DNA of 64,000 nucleotides from Lichtheimia corymbifera B2541 (taxonomy: Eukaryota; Mucoromycota; Mucoromycetes; Mucorales; Lichtheimiaceae). Both the position numbers and the translations under genes were made by a program. Each line of letters starts with the position of its first letter. Positions within the stretch are counted from its first letter, which is position 1. Under the pieces are notes generated by a model that saw only the letters and a list, made by a program, of their open reading frames with translations, made no database searches and had not been told where the DNA came from. The DNA lies in contig JNEU01000947.1 in NCBI GenBank assembly GCA_000697475.1, forward strand, positions 186,001 to 250,000. The letters are read 5' to 3'. Below, one piece after another: positions 1 to 11,215 of this stretch.

Positions 1-2297
1 GATTGAAGGTAATGTATTGATACTCACAAAACAAAAATTCCCTTCTAAACAAGTCGAAAACTAGATTTTGGATGTGCTCTACAAAAAGAGATCTTGTTAC
101 AAGGCAGAATCTACATTTCAGAAAACCATATTTGTTTCAACGCCAATATTTTCGGCTGGGTCACCAATGTAAGTTTGGGTCATGTGTGAGTGCTATGTGT
201 GTGTACAAGAAATGGCTGCTAATAAGATCCATTGGATAGCTCGTCATCGCATTCACTGATATCGTCGAGATTGAGAAACGTACTACAGCCCTCTTTATTC
301 CCAATGCTATTCAGATATCCACTTTGCAAGCCAAGGTAAGGAAGGGAAAAAAGAGCCTAGCCGAATCTCATATCGTACTAACTCGATCCAATACTAGCAT
401 TTTCTCACATCTTTTCTATCCCGAGACCAAGCTTATGATCTCATTGTTGACGTTTGGCAGCAAACAAAAGCACCAGATAATGACAAGAATGAAAATGGAA
501 AGGATCATTCACAATCTGCCAGTGACATTGATGATGAGACAGATACGTCATCCGACGACTATTCGTATACTTCATCAGAAGAGGATGATCAAGAGAATCA
601 CGATGATGATAATACTACTCATGGTAAGATAATAGGGGGGGAGAAAGTGTAAAGGTTGAAGGGGAAAGAAAAAAAGGGCTAGATACTAATGCTATAATTT
701 CCACTAGCAGCAGGTGAGCAACAAGATCGTCAATCGTCTCTGCCATCATTACCGCTACGAGCTGGTCTTGCCAAAAAGAGCGACGCTGATGCATTAAGAC
801 GCCGAGCTATTTCGGAAGCCGGTCCGCAACCACCCAATCTTAGCTCCCTTGTTAGTTCAGAATCGGGTGTCAGTGCTACGGATACCAAGGGAGGTTCAAG
901 ATCAAGTACACCACCTGTGCCTCCAATACCATCATCGTTTGGATCATCCACAACAGCATCGTCACAGCAGGTTCATGAAAAAACTGAATGTGCTTGTCTC
1001 AAGTCCGGTGATCATTATCCCAAGGTCGTACTGGATCAAACTTTTCCTTGCACAATCGAAGCTTTGTACAACCTCCTTTACCAAGGCAGCTTTATGAAAA
1101 AGTTCTTGACAGAGCAAAAGAATACAGGTACATGCTCTCTTCTCTTTTATATACCCAGTTCTTTTATTCATCTAACTTTACATATATAGATCTTACGATT
1201 GGTGATTGGCAAAAGGATAGCAACAATACCGAAACGACACGTGAACTCTCTTATACCAAACCCCTCAATGGCTCGATAGGTAAATAACGTTGTGAGGTTT
1301 CTATGAATGAGTTTATTGACGTTGTTCAATCAGGTCCCAAATCCACAAAATGTCTATTGACTGAAGAGATTATGCATGCGGACTTTGGCGAATATGTCAC
1401 ACAAATCACTACCACACGGACACCTGATGTGCCTTCAGGAGGATCATTTTCTGTCAAAACCAAAACATGCTTGATGTGGGCTGGTCAAGGCCAAGTACGG
1501 ATGCTGGTCACCGTATTGGTTGATTTTACGAAAACATCTTGGTTGAAAGGTAAAGCGTTGTTGTTGGTTGGTTGTTGGTGACGGGTTGGACTCATGCATA
1601 TGGATATATAGGCACCATTGAAAGTGCATCCATCAGTGGACAAGAAGGCTACTATAAGGAACTTGACGCTGCTATACGCAAGCAATTATCCAAACCATCT
1701 AGTGGCGACATGTCGGATCGCAAAAAGCGAAAGCAGCGTAAAGGCAAAAGAAAGCATCGTCCCCAAGCTGATGCTGCAGCCACAGGAGCAACGGAGAATG
1801 CACAAAAGGATCAAGGTGTAGCTGCCAAAGCAATGTCACTTTTATCGGATGGTATCGGGTGGATGATTACCAATGCGTCTATGCCTTCCGCATCCCAGGC
1901 CACTGTATTTTGCATGTTGATGCTGGTCATCATTAACTTGTTTATTGCCAACAAGATGGCTCAAGTCGATCGACAACTGGAATTATTGAAACGTCATCCA
2001 CCCTCATCCCTGCATCGCTATGGAAGACAACATCATGGTGCAGCAGAGAATGAATTATGGTCATGGTTAAGTAATATGGATCCTGACCATCGGCAAGAGG
2101 CCCGTGTTGCGTTAGAAAACGAGCATGATGCAATGTGGTCTGCAAAATTACACGAGTCACGAGCAGCAAAAGCGAAGCTAGATGAACACATGGATGATTT
2201 GGAACAAATGATACAGCGTGCTGGCAATAATATGGAACAAGTAACCAAGATGGTCAATCAGCAACGACAAAGAATCATGAATAATTGGACAGCTTAA
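1..2297 (+). CDS. GRAM/VASt-domain sterol-transfer protein (Lam/Ysp type), 5' end missing
   Basis: The gene enters from the left edge and ends at TAA 2295-2297. Exons by splice sites and frame: 1-8, 65-168, 240-335, 398-623, about 708-1127, 1190-1279, 1334-1549, 1612-2297. Exons 2-4 encode the second half of a GRAM domain, with the signature GRIYISENHICFNANIFGWV followed by the FLSRDQAYDLIVDVW helix. An acidic Ser/Asp-rich linker follows, then a VASt domain (start FPCTIEALYNLLYQGSF, core DWQKDSNNTETTRELSY, end TKTCLMWAGQGQVRMLV). A single membrane segment lies near 1900-1950 (TVFCMLMLVIINLFIANKM), followed by a coiled-coil-like tail. This GRAM-VASt-TM order is that of the Lam/Ysp/GRAMD1 family, ER-anchored sterol carriers at membrane contact sites. 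That function is inferred from the family. The N-terminus, possibly with BAR or PH domains, lies outside the window. Confidence 0.88.
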
Positions 2298-2870
2298 TTC
2301 CCTTCATCATCATCACCACCTCGTCTTTGTATATAGCGTTCCCCCGCCCCTTTCTTATTCCTCCTCTTTTGATAACAATGACATTGGTCTTTTTACCCTT
2401 CTCCCCCAAATACCTTCTCCTTTTTTTCACAATCTACACTGGGGCATTTGTTTTGGTTTAACAAAGAGTCAAGAGAGGGATATGTAAGACAAAAAAAAAA
2501 CAATGGCATCGCCTTTATATAATTTAGTGGACAAGACGAATCGGAGGATGGATGATGCATCGGCAAACAAACAAAGCTGTACATGGAGATAGGGGGGGGG
2601 GTGGTTGATGTTGTGAAATTGAAAATCCAAAAGGCGTAAAGAAGTAAAAGGAGATGAGCTTGTTGATCGTGACTATTGTGTTGGACCGTTGCGCTTCAAG
2701 GATGTGAGCACTAAATATTATGTACACGTAATAGCGAAAGAGAGAGAGAGAGAGAGAGAGAGAGGAGACAAGAGAAAGCGAAGAAACATAATCTGAGCAA
2801 GCGATCAACATAACAACAAGGGAAATTAATGCGAACCTATGATGACGATGATGATGATGATGATGGTAAG
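2298..2870. other. Intergenic, convergent 3' flanks with a GA microsatellite
   Basis: This stretch lies between two convergent 3' ends and probably holds their UTRs. I see no coding exon. A long minus-strand open frame (2524-2874) starts in a CAT/ATG repeat and is low-complexity (His run, Ser-Leu run from the GA microsatellite). I treat it as non-coding. Confidence 0.6.
2739..2764. repeat. (AG)n microsatellite
   Basis: Thirteen uninterrupted AG units are visible. It lies in the 3' flank of the calcineurin-tail gene. Confidence 0.95.
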
Positions 2871-3172
2871 TCATGGGTTATCTATATGTTTATCCAACTA
2901 CATGCCATACACATACCTTGACGGAGACCTTCTTCACCTTGAGAGAGGGTGCCGAGTGGAAGTTTGCTGCCATTCATTTGCTTGATTTCATTGACAAGGT
3001 CAGGATTCTCACGGAGCACAGATAATTGACGAGACAAGCGTCCAATGGCGATCACTTTCTTTTTGATAATATGTCGACGACGTTGTTGGATGGCACTGAG
3101 CGATGAGTTGTGTTCGTTGTTGAGCAATTGGTCGTCTTGAGAAGTGGGAATGTTGAGGATAGCAAGCGACAT
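2871..3172 (-). CDS. Stand-alone calcineurin A C-terminal-tail-like microprotein
   Basis: Two exons (2917-3172 and 2871-2881, minus strand) give an 88-residue protein. The intron is only 35 bp (GTATGT..ATAG), and exon 2 adds three residues before TGA. The sequence resembles the region of calcineurin A just after the B-binding helix: a start like the LAILNI segment, a basic calmodulin-binding-like stretch (RRRHIIKKKVIAIGRLSRQL, then SVLREN), and the following conserved KLPLGTLSQGEEGLRQ block. There is no phosphatase domain, and none is seen in the upstream 1.3 kb on this strand. A TATA box 70 bp upstream suggests an independent transcription unit. It could be a decayed partial duplicate, or a functional microprotein that binds calmodulin or modulates calcineurin. 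Similarity is from memory; role is inference. Confidence 0.68.
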
Positions 3173-3240
3173 GTTGTAGTATATTCACAAAGAGATGAAT
3201 TCAATGGTGAAGGGAAAAAAAAGGTAGAATGAGATCGACT

Positions 3241-3249
3241 CTTTATATA
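3241..3249 (-). promoter_or_regulatory. TATA box of the calcineurin-tail gene
   Basis: TATATAAAG on the minus strand, about 70 bp upstream of the ATG at 3172. Spacing matches the TATA boxes seen before the SUN and carboxypeptidase genes in this window. Confidence 0.6.
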
Positions 3250-4541
3250 CTTTTTCTTTATAGCCCTAAAGCAAAGGCGTAATGGTGGGTGGGAGGTGGG
3301 CATTGGATAGGCGCACTCATTCACTCATCGGCTCTGCTCATGTGAAGAGAAGGATAAATATTGGGGGGGGGGAGCGGGGTAGTGGAAAGAAAGAAGGGGA
3401 GTACAAAGGGGAACCTGAAAAGAATGTGTGTGCGGAAGGATCGGCTTTTGGTGGAATACGCAGAACATATCTCAGGGCTCGAAACTTCCAATACACCGTT
3501 TGATTTGTAAACCTTCCTTGCCGCCTTCTATTCTTCCTTTGTATCTCCTTTGGTGTCTCACTTTACATTAAATCCATACACACATGCTTGCCTCTCTCTA
3601 TGAAGAGGCCTTTTGTTTATTGGATATTGTTTTTGCCCCCATCCCTACTTGTACAACCAACAATCGACGAGAGTTTTGAAACATAGATGTTTCTAATGTT
3701 CTTGCAAAATGATTGATGCACGTATACATAGCATCGACGATTCTTTATAGAAGGCATACAAGCTCAAAAGAAAGGAGGCAATGCATAAAGAGCTCATGGT
3801 ATCGCTGATATATCAATATTCAAGCAAAAACTTCCCCCATATCTTCCCCAAGGCGATTTGAAAAAGGAGATAAACGTAGGATATACAATCATTCCGCTGC
3901 AGTCAATGTCAACTATGTATGCGACAAAGAAAGCGCCTCAAAGCAGAGCGCCAATTTCAAATGTGTGTATATGTTTGTGGGGGGGTAAAAGTGCCTTTTT
4001 TCCGTTCTCAGTATAATAGACACACACACACTCTCTCTCTCTCTCTCCAAGATGCGACTGAGATGTAAAATACAATCAAGGAACAAGGGGGAATGGGGAT
4101 GCATATTGTTGCATACCTATACACACACATCCAAAGGCGTCTTGACCCTTAGCCTTGGTTGTGCCAATGTATTTTGGTTTGGGTGCTAAAATGCAGGAGA
4201 ATCGAATCATGTGCAATGGAAGATTCGTTGAAATGCTCTGCATGATGCTTGTTGTCTCTGTGATCGATTGTGTTGTGTGACGACCCACGAGAATTGTAAA
4301 GAAACATAGAATCATCCATAGTCATCATTATTTTGTCTCATTGACGGGCTTCTCTCAATATCATGAGACGCGCGATACGGGCTCATCACCTCTTGATCAT
4401 CATCATCATTATATTGATTACATAAAAAAGATGTTTCTATGCACACATCTGCAGAACAACAAAAAATAGAACAGAGGCAAACGCGGGGGTGGTGTATTAA
4501 TGTACGAGGGTGTGGTATACAAGCATCTATGTGCACTAACT
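3250..4541. other. Intergenic region with a doubtful small minus-strand ORF
   Basis: I see no convincing gene. A minus-strand frame (about 4078-4250) reads from an ATG through LAPKPKYIGTTKAKGQDAFG and is free of low complexity there. It could be an exon of a very small protein, but I do not recognise it and no clear splice partner is visible. The rest is AT-rich, with an AC/CT microsatellite at 4020-4047 and a run of nine G at 3363-3371. Confidence 0.4.
4020..4047. repeat. (AC)n(TC)n compound microsatellite
   Basis: Five AC units pass directly into eight CT units. Confidence 0.9.
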
Positions 4542-7500
4542 TTAGACATCCTTATTAGCCTTGAGCACCATCTTTTTCAGGAACTTTTGCAGTACATGGC
4601 GCATGCGTTGAGGAGTCATGTTTGGAGAATGGCGTCGGACACGGTATTCAAGGCACCGGGTGACAATGTCTTTTGGGACAAATGATCGTTGAAGTTGCTC
4701 AGTAGAAACAGTGTTTTCCGCATAAGGTGCTGCGCTCGTTTGACTACTACTGCTGCTGCTTGTACTACTAACACGGCGATGTGCATCACGAGATGGTTCA
4801 CGTACAGGTAGCATCACTGATGTAGCAGGGCGGCTGTAATAAAAGGAAGGTGACATCCAATTGGCGTGGGCATTCTTTTGTGTCGATGCAGAGTACCACG
4901 TTGGCGACATGGACATGCTTGGTAGGATCGTGTTGGTAAAAGATGGCTGATAAATGGGTGGAGGGGGTGGCGGAAGGGGTTGGCTTGTGGATGGATGGTT
5001 GCTGGCGCTGCTGCTACTAGTGCTATTACTAGTACTCGGTCGTGATGTTAGTGCTGCAATGGACGGTAAACTCGTGCTGCTACGTCGATTATCATGATCA
5101 GCTGCAGATGGTGAAGATACTGTGCTGAGCTGAGGAGATGACGGAGTCGATGTTCCTGATGTCGTTGTTAATGCACGATAGCTGCTGCGTATAGCAAACT
5201 CTGGGGGGATGATGTCAAAAATAACTTTCTCGGTCTCATGGAGTGATCGAATGGTTTGTAATATCTCAGGTACTATACAACAACAAGTACTCGTTACTAA
5301 TCCACATCTTTCCTGAATAACTACCACCATCCTCTTACCATATATATATTCAAGAAACTCCCGGTTCTTAAACGTACGTCGGTCCTGCATCTTCCGAAGG
5401 ATATTGTGCCAAAAGTTGGTTCGTGTACTCCAATATGGCCAGCCATACTGCATCAATACAATCATGTTGCCTGCTCGGTCATCCCATTTCATGGCCGAAT
5501 CGATCGATGCCATTCCAGTACGTTGCTCTGATTGGTTGTCAAGGCTCACAATAAGGTGCTTCATGCATCGTACAACCAATCCCTCTTGAGTCACACGCAT
5601 TAGTCCAAATTCATGCCCCTTGAATACTGTTGCCACAGTCCGACAATCCATTTCATCCGCAACAAAGTGCTTGGCTTCCAAGTCATTGGGAATTGGGAAC
5701 ACCGATAAAATGATGGCTATCTCGAGCGTCGATTGCTGTAAACTGCCCACAAGGAGATAAATCACGCTGATGTTGTATAGCACTCGGAACGCAAACATGA
5801 ACGGAATATCATATTCTGAGCTGGCTTTCTGTGCATCCGTTTTCTCTTGCCGTCTCTGCACCTCAATGCGGTCACATATACTCTGCGAGAGATCGAGCGC
5901 TTTACCAAGGTTACCAGGTACCGAAGGCTAGTATCGGATATAATGTTAGCCATAAAAGTAGAACGCATAATACAAAATGCACTTACCGATGAAAGCGCAA
6001 GATCACTGCGCACTAATAATACTGAATTGTGTATGTCAAATGGGAGCTTATAGAGATCGATCACCCGGCATAATTCTTGTTACACGCTGTGTCATTAGTA
6101 AGAGGCGCTCTTTGACCCAGCATCCATTGTAAAAGAAAAACTCACCTTCTTCCCATCCTCCAAACACAGTAACCCAATTGGTTTTGGGAGATTTCATTGC
6201 TGCCCACTGCCACAAGTCAACAAGGTGCCGTAAACAATCACCAGCTTTGCTCAGTATTTGAAGTGCTTCGTCCACACCTTTCATACAATAAGCATTGAGC
6301 CCTTGTCCACGCTCTTCCAACATTTCATCCAATCTGGCTTTCTTTGTATGCCTCTCTTCGTCATCTTTGGACGCTGAATTATCCTCATTGTGCTCATCGA
6401 TTGTGCGCTTCCTTGTGGAATCTGTATCATCGTGTTCAGTGCGCTGCAATTGCTGGAGCGGCTGTTGTTGTTGTTCTTGTTGATGAGGATCGTCGTCATT
6501 GCTTGATATCAAAGGCATGCTGCCCTTCTTCAATACGCCAGGTTGAATTGCACATATAGGAATCAGACAGGCTTTTTCATCTTGCGCACTATCGTCGACA
6601 ACGCACACGGCTTTGTAATAATCATAGCCAAACTGCACAAATTGCGAAGTTGCTGCCATAAACTCGCACATGAATGCAACCAGCACATGTAAATCTTCGG
6701 GTCGTTGCCGTTGTTCTTCTCGTATTCCTTCTGCTTGTGCTGTAGTCTCATCCGTATCCAGCCGGATATTAGGTCGCTGCTCTTTCATGTATTGAAACCG
6801 GTTGGTGTGTGACAAGAAATCCAAACGTCCCAATCCTGCATATCTATTGTAATAAAGTCTAAATTTCCACGCCCTTGCTTGTATTCCTTGCTCCAACTTA
6901 CCCACAACAATCCAACATGGCGCATGTGAATTTGACGAGCTCAGCCCAATCATGCTTTTGTATATAGTAACGTTGTCCAATAAGCATGTAGTGCTCGAAT
7001 AGGTTGTACGGTATAACGATATAATGCTTGCTGTCTGTGGACTTGACGCTAGGTGCACGGTCTCGACCAGTGAGTAATATCCGCTGTTTCCATAATCGCT
7101 GCAGCAAATCAGTCACTAGATGGATATATACAGTAGAATCAGAGTCAAAAAGTGCTCCGCTTTCATTCCCCGGCAATTGTTTGTTACCCCACACACTTAC
7201 CAAGTATCCGTATACATTTATCCCTGTGTTGATCATCCGCTGCTTCCACCGATTGTACATGCAGAGTCAACGCATCGATAGCCCGTATCTACCAATGTAT
7301 ATCCACGCACGTTAGTATATCCAAGCTATATTCCCTCCACGATTACTTACCAAGTATTTGTATGCATGTCGTGGATATGCTTGAATATAATCGAAAAGAA
7401 TCTGGAATGCCTTGAGCATATCGGTCTCTTCCAAGTAAGCTGGATTTTATCACACATCACGTGTCAGGAATTGAATCGACCAGACTTCCCCTTCTCCACT

Positions 7501-8194
7501 ATTTTGTACAACCTGTGGCGTTTTCAACAATGGTTGATTGAATAAGCGCTGGTAATGATGCAAAGAACCCTACAACAAAGGAGATGGTTGGCATGGCTAC
7601 AACAACAACAACAACGCTATTATCAACACTTACTGCTCATATCTGAATCTCTATTGGGATCAATGTGGTCCGCCATTTCCACCAAGTACTTTTTGAATAA
7701 TTCGTTTTGCGATCCATTGGCTTGCCTACATATCCACAACTCTTTGTCAGCATCCCTGTTGTCCCTTGGAATAATACCATGATCGTGCCGCATTTCCCTT
7801 TCCATCATCCTGCAGCTTACAGCATAATAAAACTCTGTGTAGCTTTCTCCAAGTCGCCTTCCTTAACATGCTGTTTGTGATTATTGAACTATACAACACA
7901 TGTCCGTATATCAGTCGCTATCACTTTTGTTCGTTCTTGTAATCTCGTACACACCTCTGCTAGAAACGCATTCTCGTCCTCATGCTGTGATTCACTCAGT
8001 ACTTCGCCATGTGTATCGATATTGTCTGCTGAAGAGGTATAATTGCCGCTACGCGGGCTGGCGTTCATGCCGTGAGAGATTGACCTTGAAGATTGTGTAC
8101 TCGATGCTGATGGATCCTGGCTGGTGTTTGTATTCTCATAATGCGAGGTGGACAACTCTGGCGTGTCGTTGGCCTTGTCATGGGATTGCGACAT
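4542..8194 (-). CDS. INTS10: Integrator complex subunit 10-like protein
   Basis: This is a multi-exon gene on the minus strand, with its start codon at 8194 and its stop at 4542. Joins checked by frame: NAFLAE (intron with donor GTGTGT, near 7955) to FNNHKQHVKEGDLEKATQ; FIML to QANGSQNELFKKYLVEM; and FLEYIY to VPEILQTIRSLHE (intron near 5270-5340). The C-terminal half resembles metazoan INTS10: AGNMIVLMQYGWPYW (INTS10 IVLLQQEWP), FKNREFLEYIY, then LQTIRSLHE and DIIPPEF (INTS10 LEEFAYLR..ELLP). The middle ALQILSKAGDCLRHLVDLWQ with a later W..E block also fits. A Ser/Pro-rich low-complexity region (about 4780-5150) precedes a conserved C-terminal helix. INTS10 belongs to the arm of Integrator that acts in transcription attenuation and snRNA 3'-end formation in the nucleus. 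Assignment is by remembered similarity only; a fungal-specific TPR-like protein is the alternative. Confidence 0.62.
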
Positions 8195-8538
8195 GGGCGG
8201 TAGTTGGGATAGAGAAGTTAGAGAGAGATAGAGAGTCAGTCCAAGAGTGTGGCAACATCCATAGCTGAGAATTTACCATTTCATTCACCTCAACCAACAA
8301 TCACGGAGTATCCTGCACAAGCAGTTTTACCTCTCTTTCACCTTGATGGTATTACTTATCATATCAACCAATATAAACATACCGATTCTCACTTACATTC
8401 TTCCTACTCTTTTGTAACACACCATCGTGTAGTATTAATTAACATCTGTAAACCCAGCTAAAAGTAAAGTACCTTCTCTGTGCGTCTCAATCGATTATTA
8501 TAAATGCCTTCCTTACAAACCTACACGTCTTCATTCTT
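8195..8538. other. Upstream region of the INTS10-like gene
   Basis: This holds the 5' flank of the minus-strand gene and the 3' flank of the small ORF at 8539-8883. No other feature is evident. Confidence 0.5.
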
Positions 8539-8883
8539 CTAATTGAGTGCTATTGACGGTTGATAATTGAAGTCAATGCTTGCCTTGCTCTTGAAAGTAC
8601 ATTGTGTCACATCGTTGGTGGCAACATCCCTTTCCGCGGTACATATGCTTACATAATAAGGATACTCAAATCTATCCACGCCCCCCACCTCCAATGGCTG
8701 TACATGTTCTTCACAATATACATCTGGAGATGGTCGTGACGATCCAAAAGCCGACACATACAACATTATACCAGGTGGTTTATTTAGGTAGCTTCCATTC
8801 AAGCATACTCTCAATATATAAATATTGAAACCTATAGTGCAGGTTATATGACCATGCGAGACGCCATTGTCCCTTTGTCGCAT
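8539..8883 (-). CDS. Small hypothetical protein linked to the repeat family
   Basis: An uninterrupted 114-codon frame begins with ATG at 8883 and ends with TAG at 8539. I do not recognise the product. It has six cysteines and a short hydrophobic stretch near residues 15-30. Its 5' end is homologous at nucleotide level to the start of the repeat-borne ORF at 12446-12895: both run through a GCGTCTCG..ATGGT block, and both are preceded by CAT(A)TGA/ATATAAAC..GAAGCTT-like sequence. After the first 20 codons the two diverge. It may be a chimaeric or degenerate member of that family, or a chance frame next to a repeat border. Confidence 0.35.
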   Translation of the reverse strand: MRQRDNGVSHGHITCTIGFNIYILRVCLNGSYLNKPPGIMLYVSAFGSSRPSPDVYCEEHVQPLEVGGVDRFEYPYYVSICTAERDVATNDVTQCTFKSKASIDFNYQPSIALN

Positions 8884-9084
8884 TACATGATCGAAGCTTC
8901 ATTGTTCATATGCTGCGCAGTCTATAGATAGTGGTGATTTTTAACTGATTGTACTCGCGTTTTTCGGTGCAAGATGATGCTGGTGGTATCTACCATCAAC
9001 ATCCAACTATACTTTTTGTTACAGAAACTTGGGTTGTTGTCAGCTTAATTCATGAAGTTCATGAAGAGTTGAAGAATTTCTAGT

Positions 9085-9800
9085 TATGGGCATCTTTGTG
9101 CTTTACATATGCTGTAACCATGATGCTATATGTAAGGTGATCTTTGTTCATTGTCAAGTAGCTAGAGCTTGATAGAGCCGAAGATGAAGAGCCACATGTT
9201 TGTGTAGTATATCTGATTGCGGTGAACAGAAAGGGCAAATGCATGATAGTTAATGGACGATTCAGTAACGACCAGAAATTGGCAGCTAACATGCACTTTT
9301 TCCCATTCCCAGCTTTTGCCAAATCTACTTGATGGGAACGATGCGCCTGCTCCAGACATTCATATCCATCATCCAACTTTCTTGATCCGAGCTGATTTCA
9401 CTGAGCCACGATCCAACATAGAGCATATCAGCCGGTATATACAGCATGCACTATATATCGCAACTGATGTCTCTTTATTTGAGCGTAGCTCAGCCAAATC
9501 GCCTCGGATCAACAAAGTTGAATGATGGAAATGTTGAACAGGAGCAGGAGCATCGTTCCCATGCAGTAGATTGGGCAATAATCGAGAATGCGAGCAACTG
9601 AATATCAGCTGCCAATGTATGAGTGTTATCAAACAATCTATATAGTATTATCCATTGATTCTTCCATTCTGCATAACGAGCTGTGTCACACAAAGAAGTC
9701 CACCTGCATCTTCGGCCCTATTATCCTCTAGCTGATTGACAATGAACAAAGACCACTTTCTATATGGCATCATGTTTAAAGCATATGTAAAACATAAAGG
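9085..9800. repeat. Long imperfect inverted repeat (hairpin 1)
   Basis: The left arm (about 9090-9430) pairs with the right arm (about 9450-9800). The phrase CTTTACATATGCTGTAACCA at 9101-9120 is mirrored by the complement around 9775-9795. The GATCTTTGTTCATTGTCAAG block at 9139-9158 is mirrored at 9737-9756. GGGAACGATGC occurs at 9335-9345 and inverted around 9555-9565. Arms are roughly 75-85% matched by eye. Confidence 0.8.
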
Positions 9801-10990
9801 TACCTGTATCTCGAAACATTACAATGAAATGTAGGCTCTTTCATAGAACAATATTGCTCGTCGGGGTGAAGCGCACCTTGGGTGCAAGTTGCACGATCAC
9901 ACTCGCCGATCTCAGATTCACCCAATGTCGCCACCGGCCAAAGTCGAAAAAAAAAATTCAAGAGGTCAACCCACGGTTCACTTTGGCTGGTGGTGACATT
10001 GCGAAATTTGGGATCGGCGAGCTGGATCGTGAAACTTGCACACAAGGTGCGCTTCAGCCAGACACGCAACTTTGTTCGGTTGAAGACCCCACGTTTCATT
10101 GTAAAGTTTAGAGATACAGGCACTTTTACCTTTTTGCATATGCTAAAAGCAAGATGCTATATGTAACTGGTGTTCGTATATTGTCAAGTAGGTAGACCCT
10201 GATAGAGTGGAAAATGCGCAGGGGCGTGCTTGTGCAACACAGATCATTTGCATGATACTGTACAATGAACAACACCACTTGCCTTATGATGATCATGGTT
10301 TTAACATATGTAAAAACGTAAAACTGCATGTATCTAGGATTGGCAAGCTTGATCGGGAAACATGATTGGAAAGGTGCGCTCCACCACGACGAGCAATATT
10401 GTTCTACGAAAGAGCTCATGTTTCATTGTAAAGTTTTGGGATAAATGCACTTCCTCGTTTTTACATATGCTAAAACCATGATGCTATATGACAAGCGATG
10501 GCTGTTCATTGTGAAGTATCATGCAAATGAGCTGTGTTGCACAAGTACGCCCCTGCGCATTTTCCGCTCTATCAAGGTTTACCTACTTGACAATATACGA
10601 ACACCAGTTACATATAGCATCTTGCTTTTAGCATATGCAAAAAGGTAAAAGTGCCTGTATCTCTAAACTTTACAATGAAACGTGGGGTCTTCAATCGAAC
10701 AAAGTTGCGTGTCTGGCTGAAGCGCACCTTGTGTGCAAGTTTCACGATCCAGCTCGCCGATCCCAAATTTCGCAATGTCACCACCAGCCAAAGTGAACCG
10801 TGGGTTGACCTCTTGAATTTTTTTTCGACTTTGGCCGGTGGCGACATTGGGTGAATCTGAGATCGGCGAGTGTGATCGTGCAACTTGCACCCAAGGTGCG
10901 CTTCACCCCGACGAGCAATATTGTTCTATAATTGACCCCACGTTTCATTGTAAAGTTTAGAGATACATGCGCCTTTATGTTTTTACTATG
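9785..10990. repeat. Long imperfect inverted repeat (hairpin 2, about 1.2 kb)
   Basis: The left arm (9785-10385) is the near reverse complement of 10430-10990, with the centre close to 10400. The innermost 9790-10200 versus 10600-10985 portion is especially well conserved and includes an A-run/T-run pair (9949-9957 and about 10817-10825). Open frames on both strands here are mirror copies of each other and show no known domain, so I do not call genes. Confidence 0.88.
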
Positions 10991-11215
10991 CTGAAAGCGT
11001 GAGGCTATATGATAGGTGGTCTTTGTTCATTGTAAAGTATCATGCAAATGAGCTGTGTTGCACAAAGGAGTCCGTCTGCATCTTCGGCTCTATCGGGGTC
11101 TACCTACTTGACAATGAACAAAGACCACCTATCATAGAGCATCATGGTTACAACATATGTAAAACATAAAGGTGCCTGTTTCTCCAAATCTCCAAAGTGT
11201 TGTGTAGAGGCTTTA
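10925..11215. repeat. Inverted repeat (hairpin 3)
   Basis: About 10930-11060 pairs with 11070-11215. The block TGGTCTTTGTTCATTGT near 11016-11032 is mirrored by ACAATGAACAAAGACCA near 11111-11127. It continues directly from hairpin 2, so 10930-10990 can pair with either neighbour. Confidence 0.75.

Noticed and set aside
2524..2874. 116-codon minus-strand ORF with a His run
   Set aside because: Low-complexity translation of CAT and GA repeats in a 3' flank; no domain, and it lies after the stop of the spliced gene.
7880..7895. In-frame TAG in the INTS10-like gene
   Set aside because: Removed by a 66-bp GTGTGT..ATAG intron that joins NAFLAE to FNNHKQ in frame.
9776..10890. Several 75-115-codon ORFs on both strands
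   Set aside because: They are mirror images of one another inside the hairpin arms; conserved as DNA palindrome, no start-context or domain evidence for protein.
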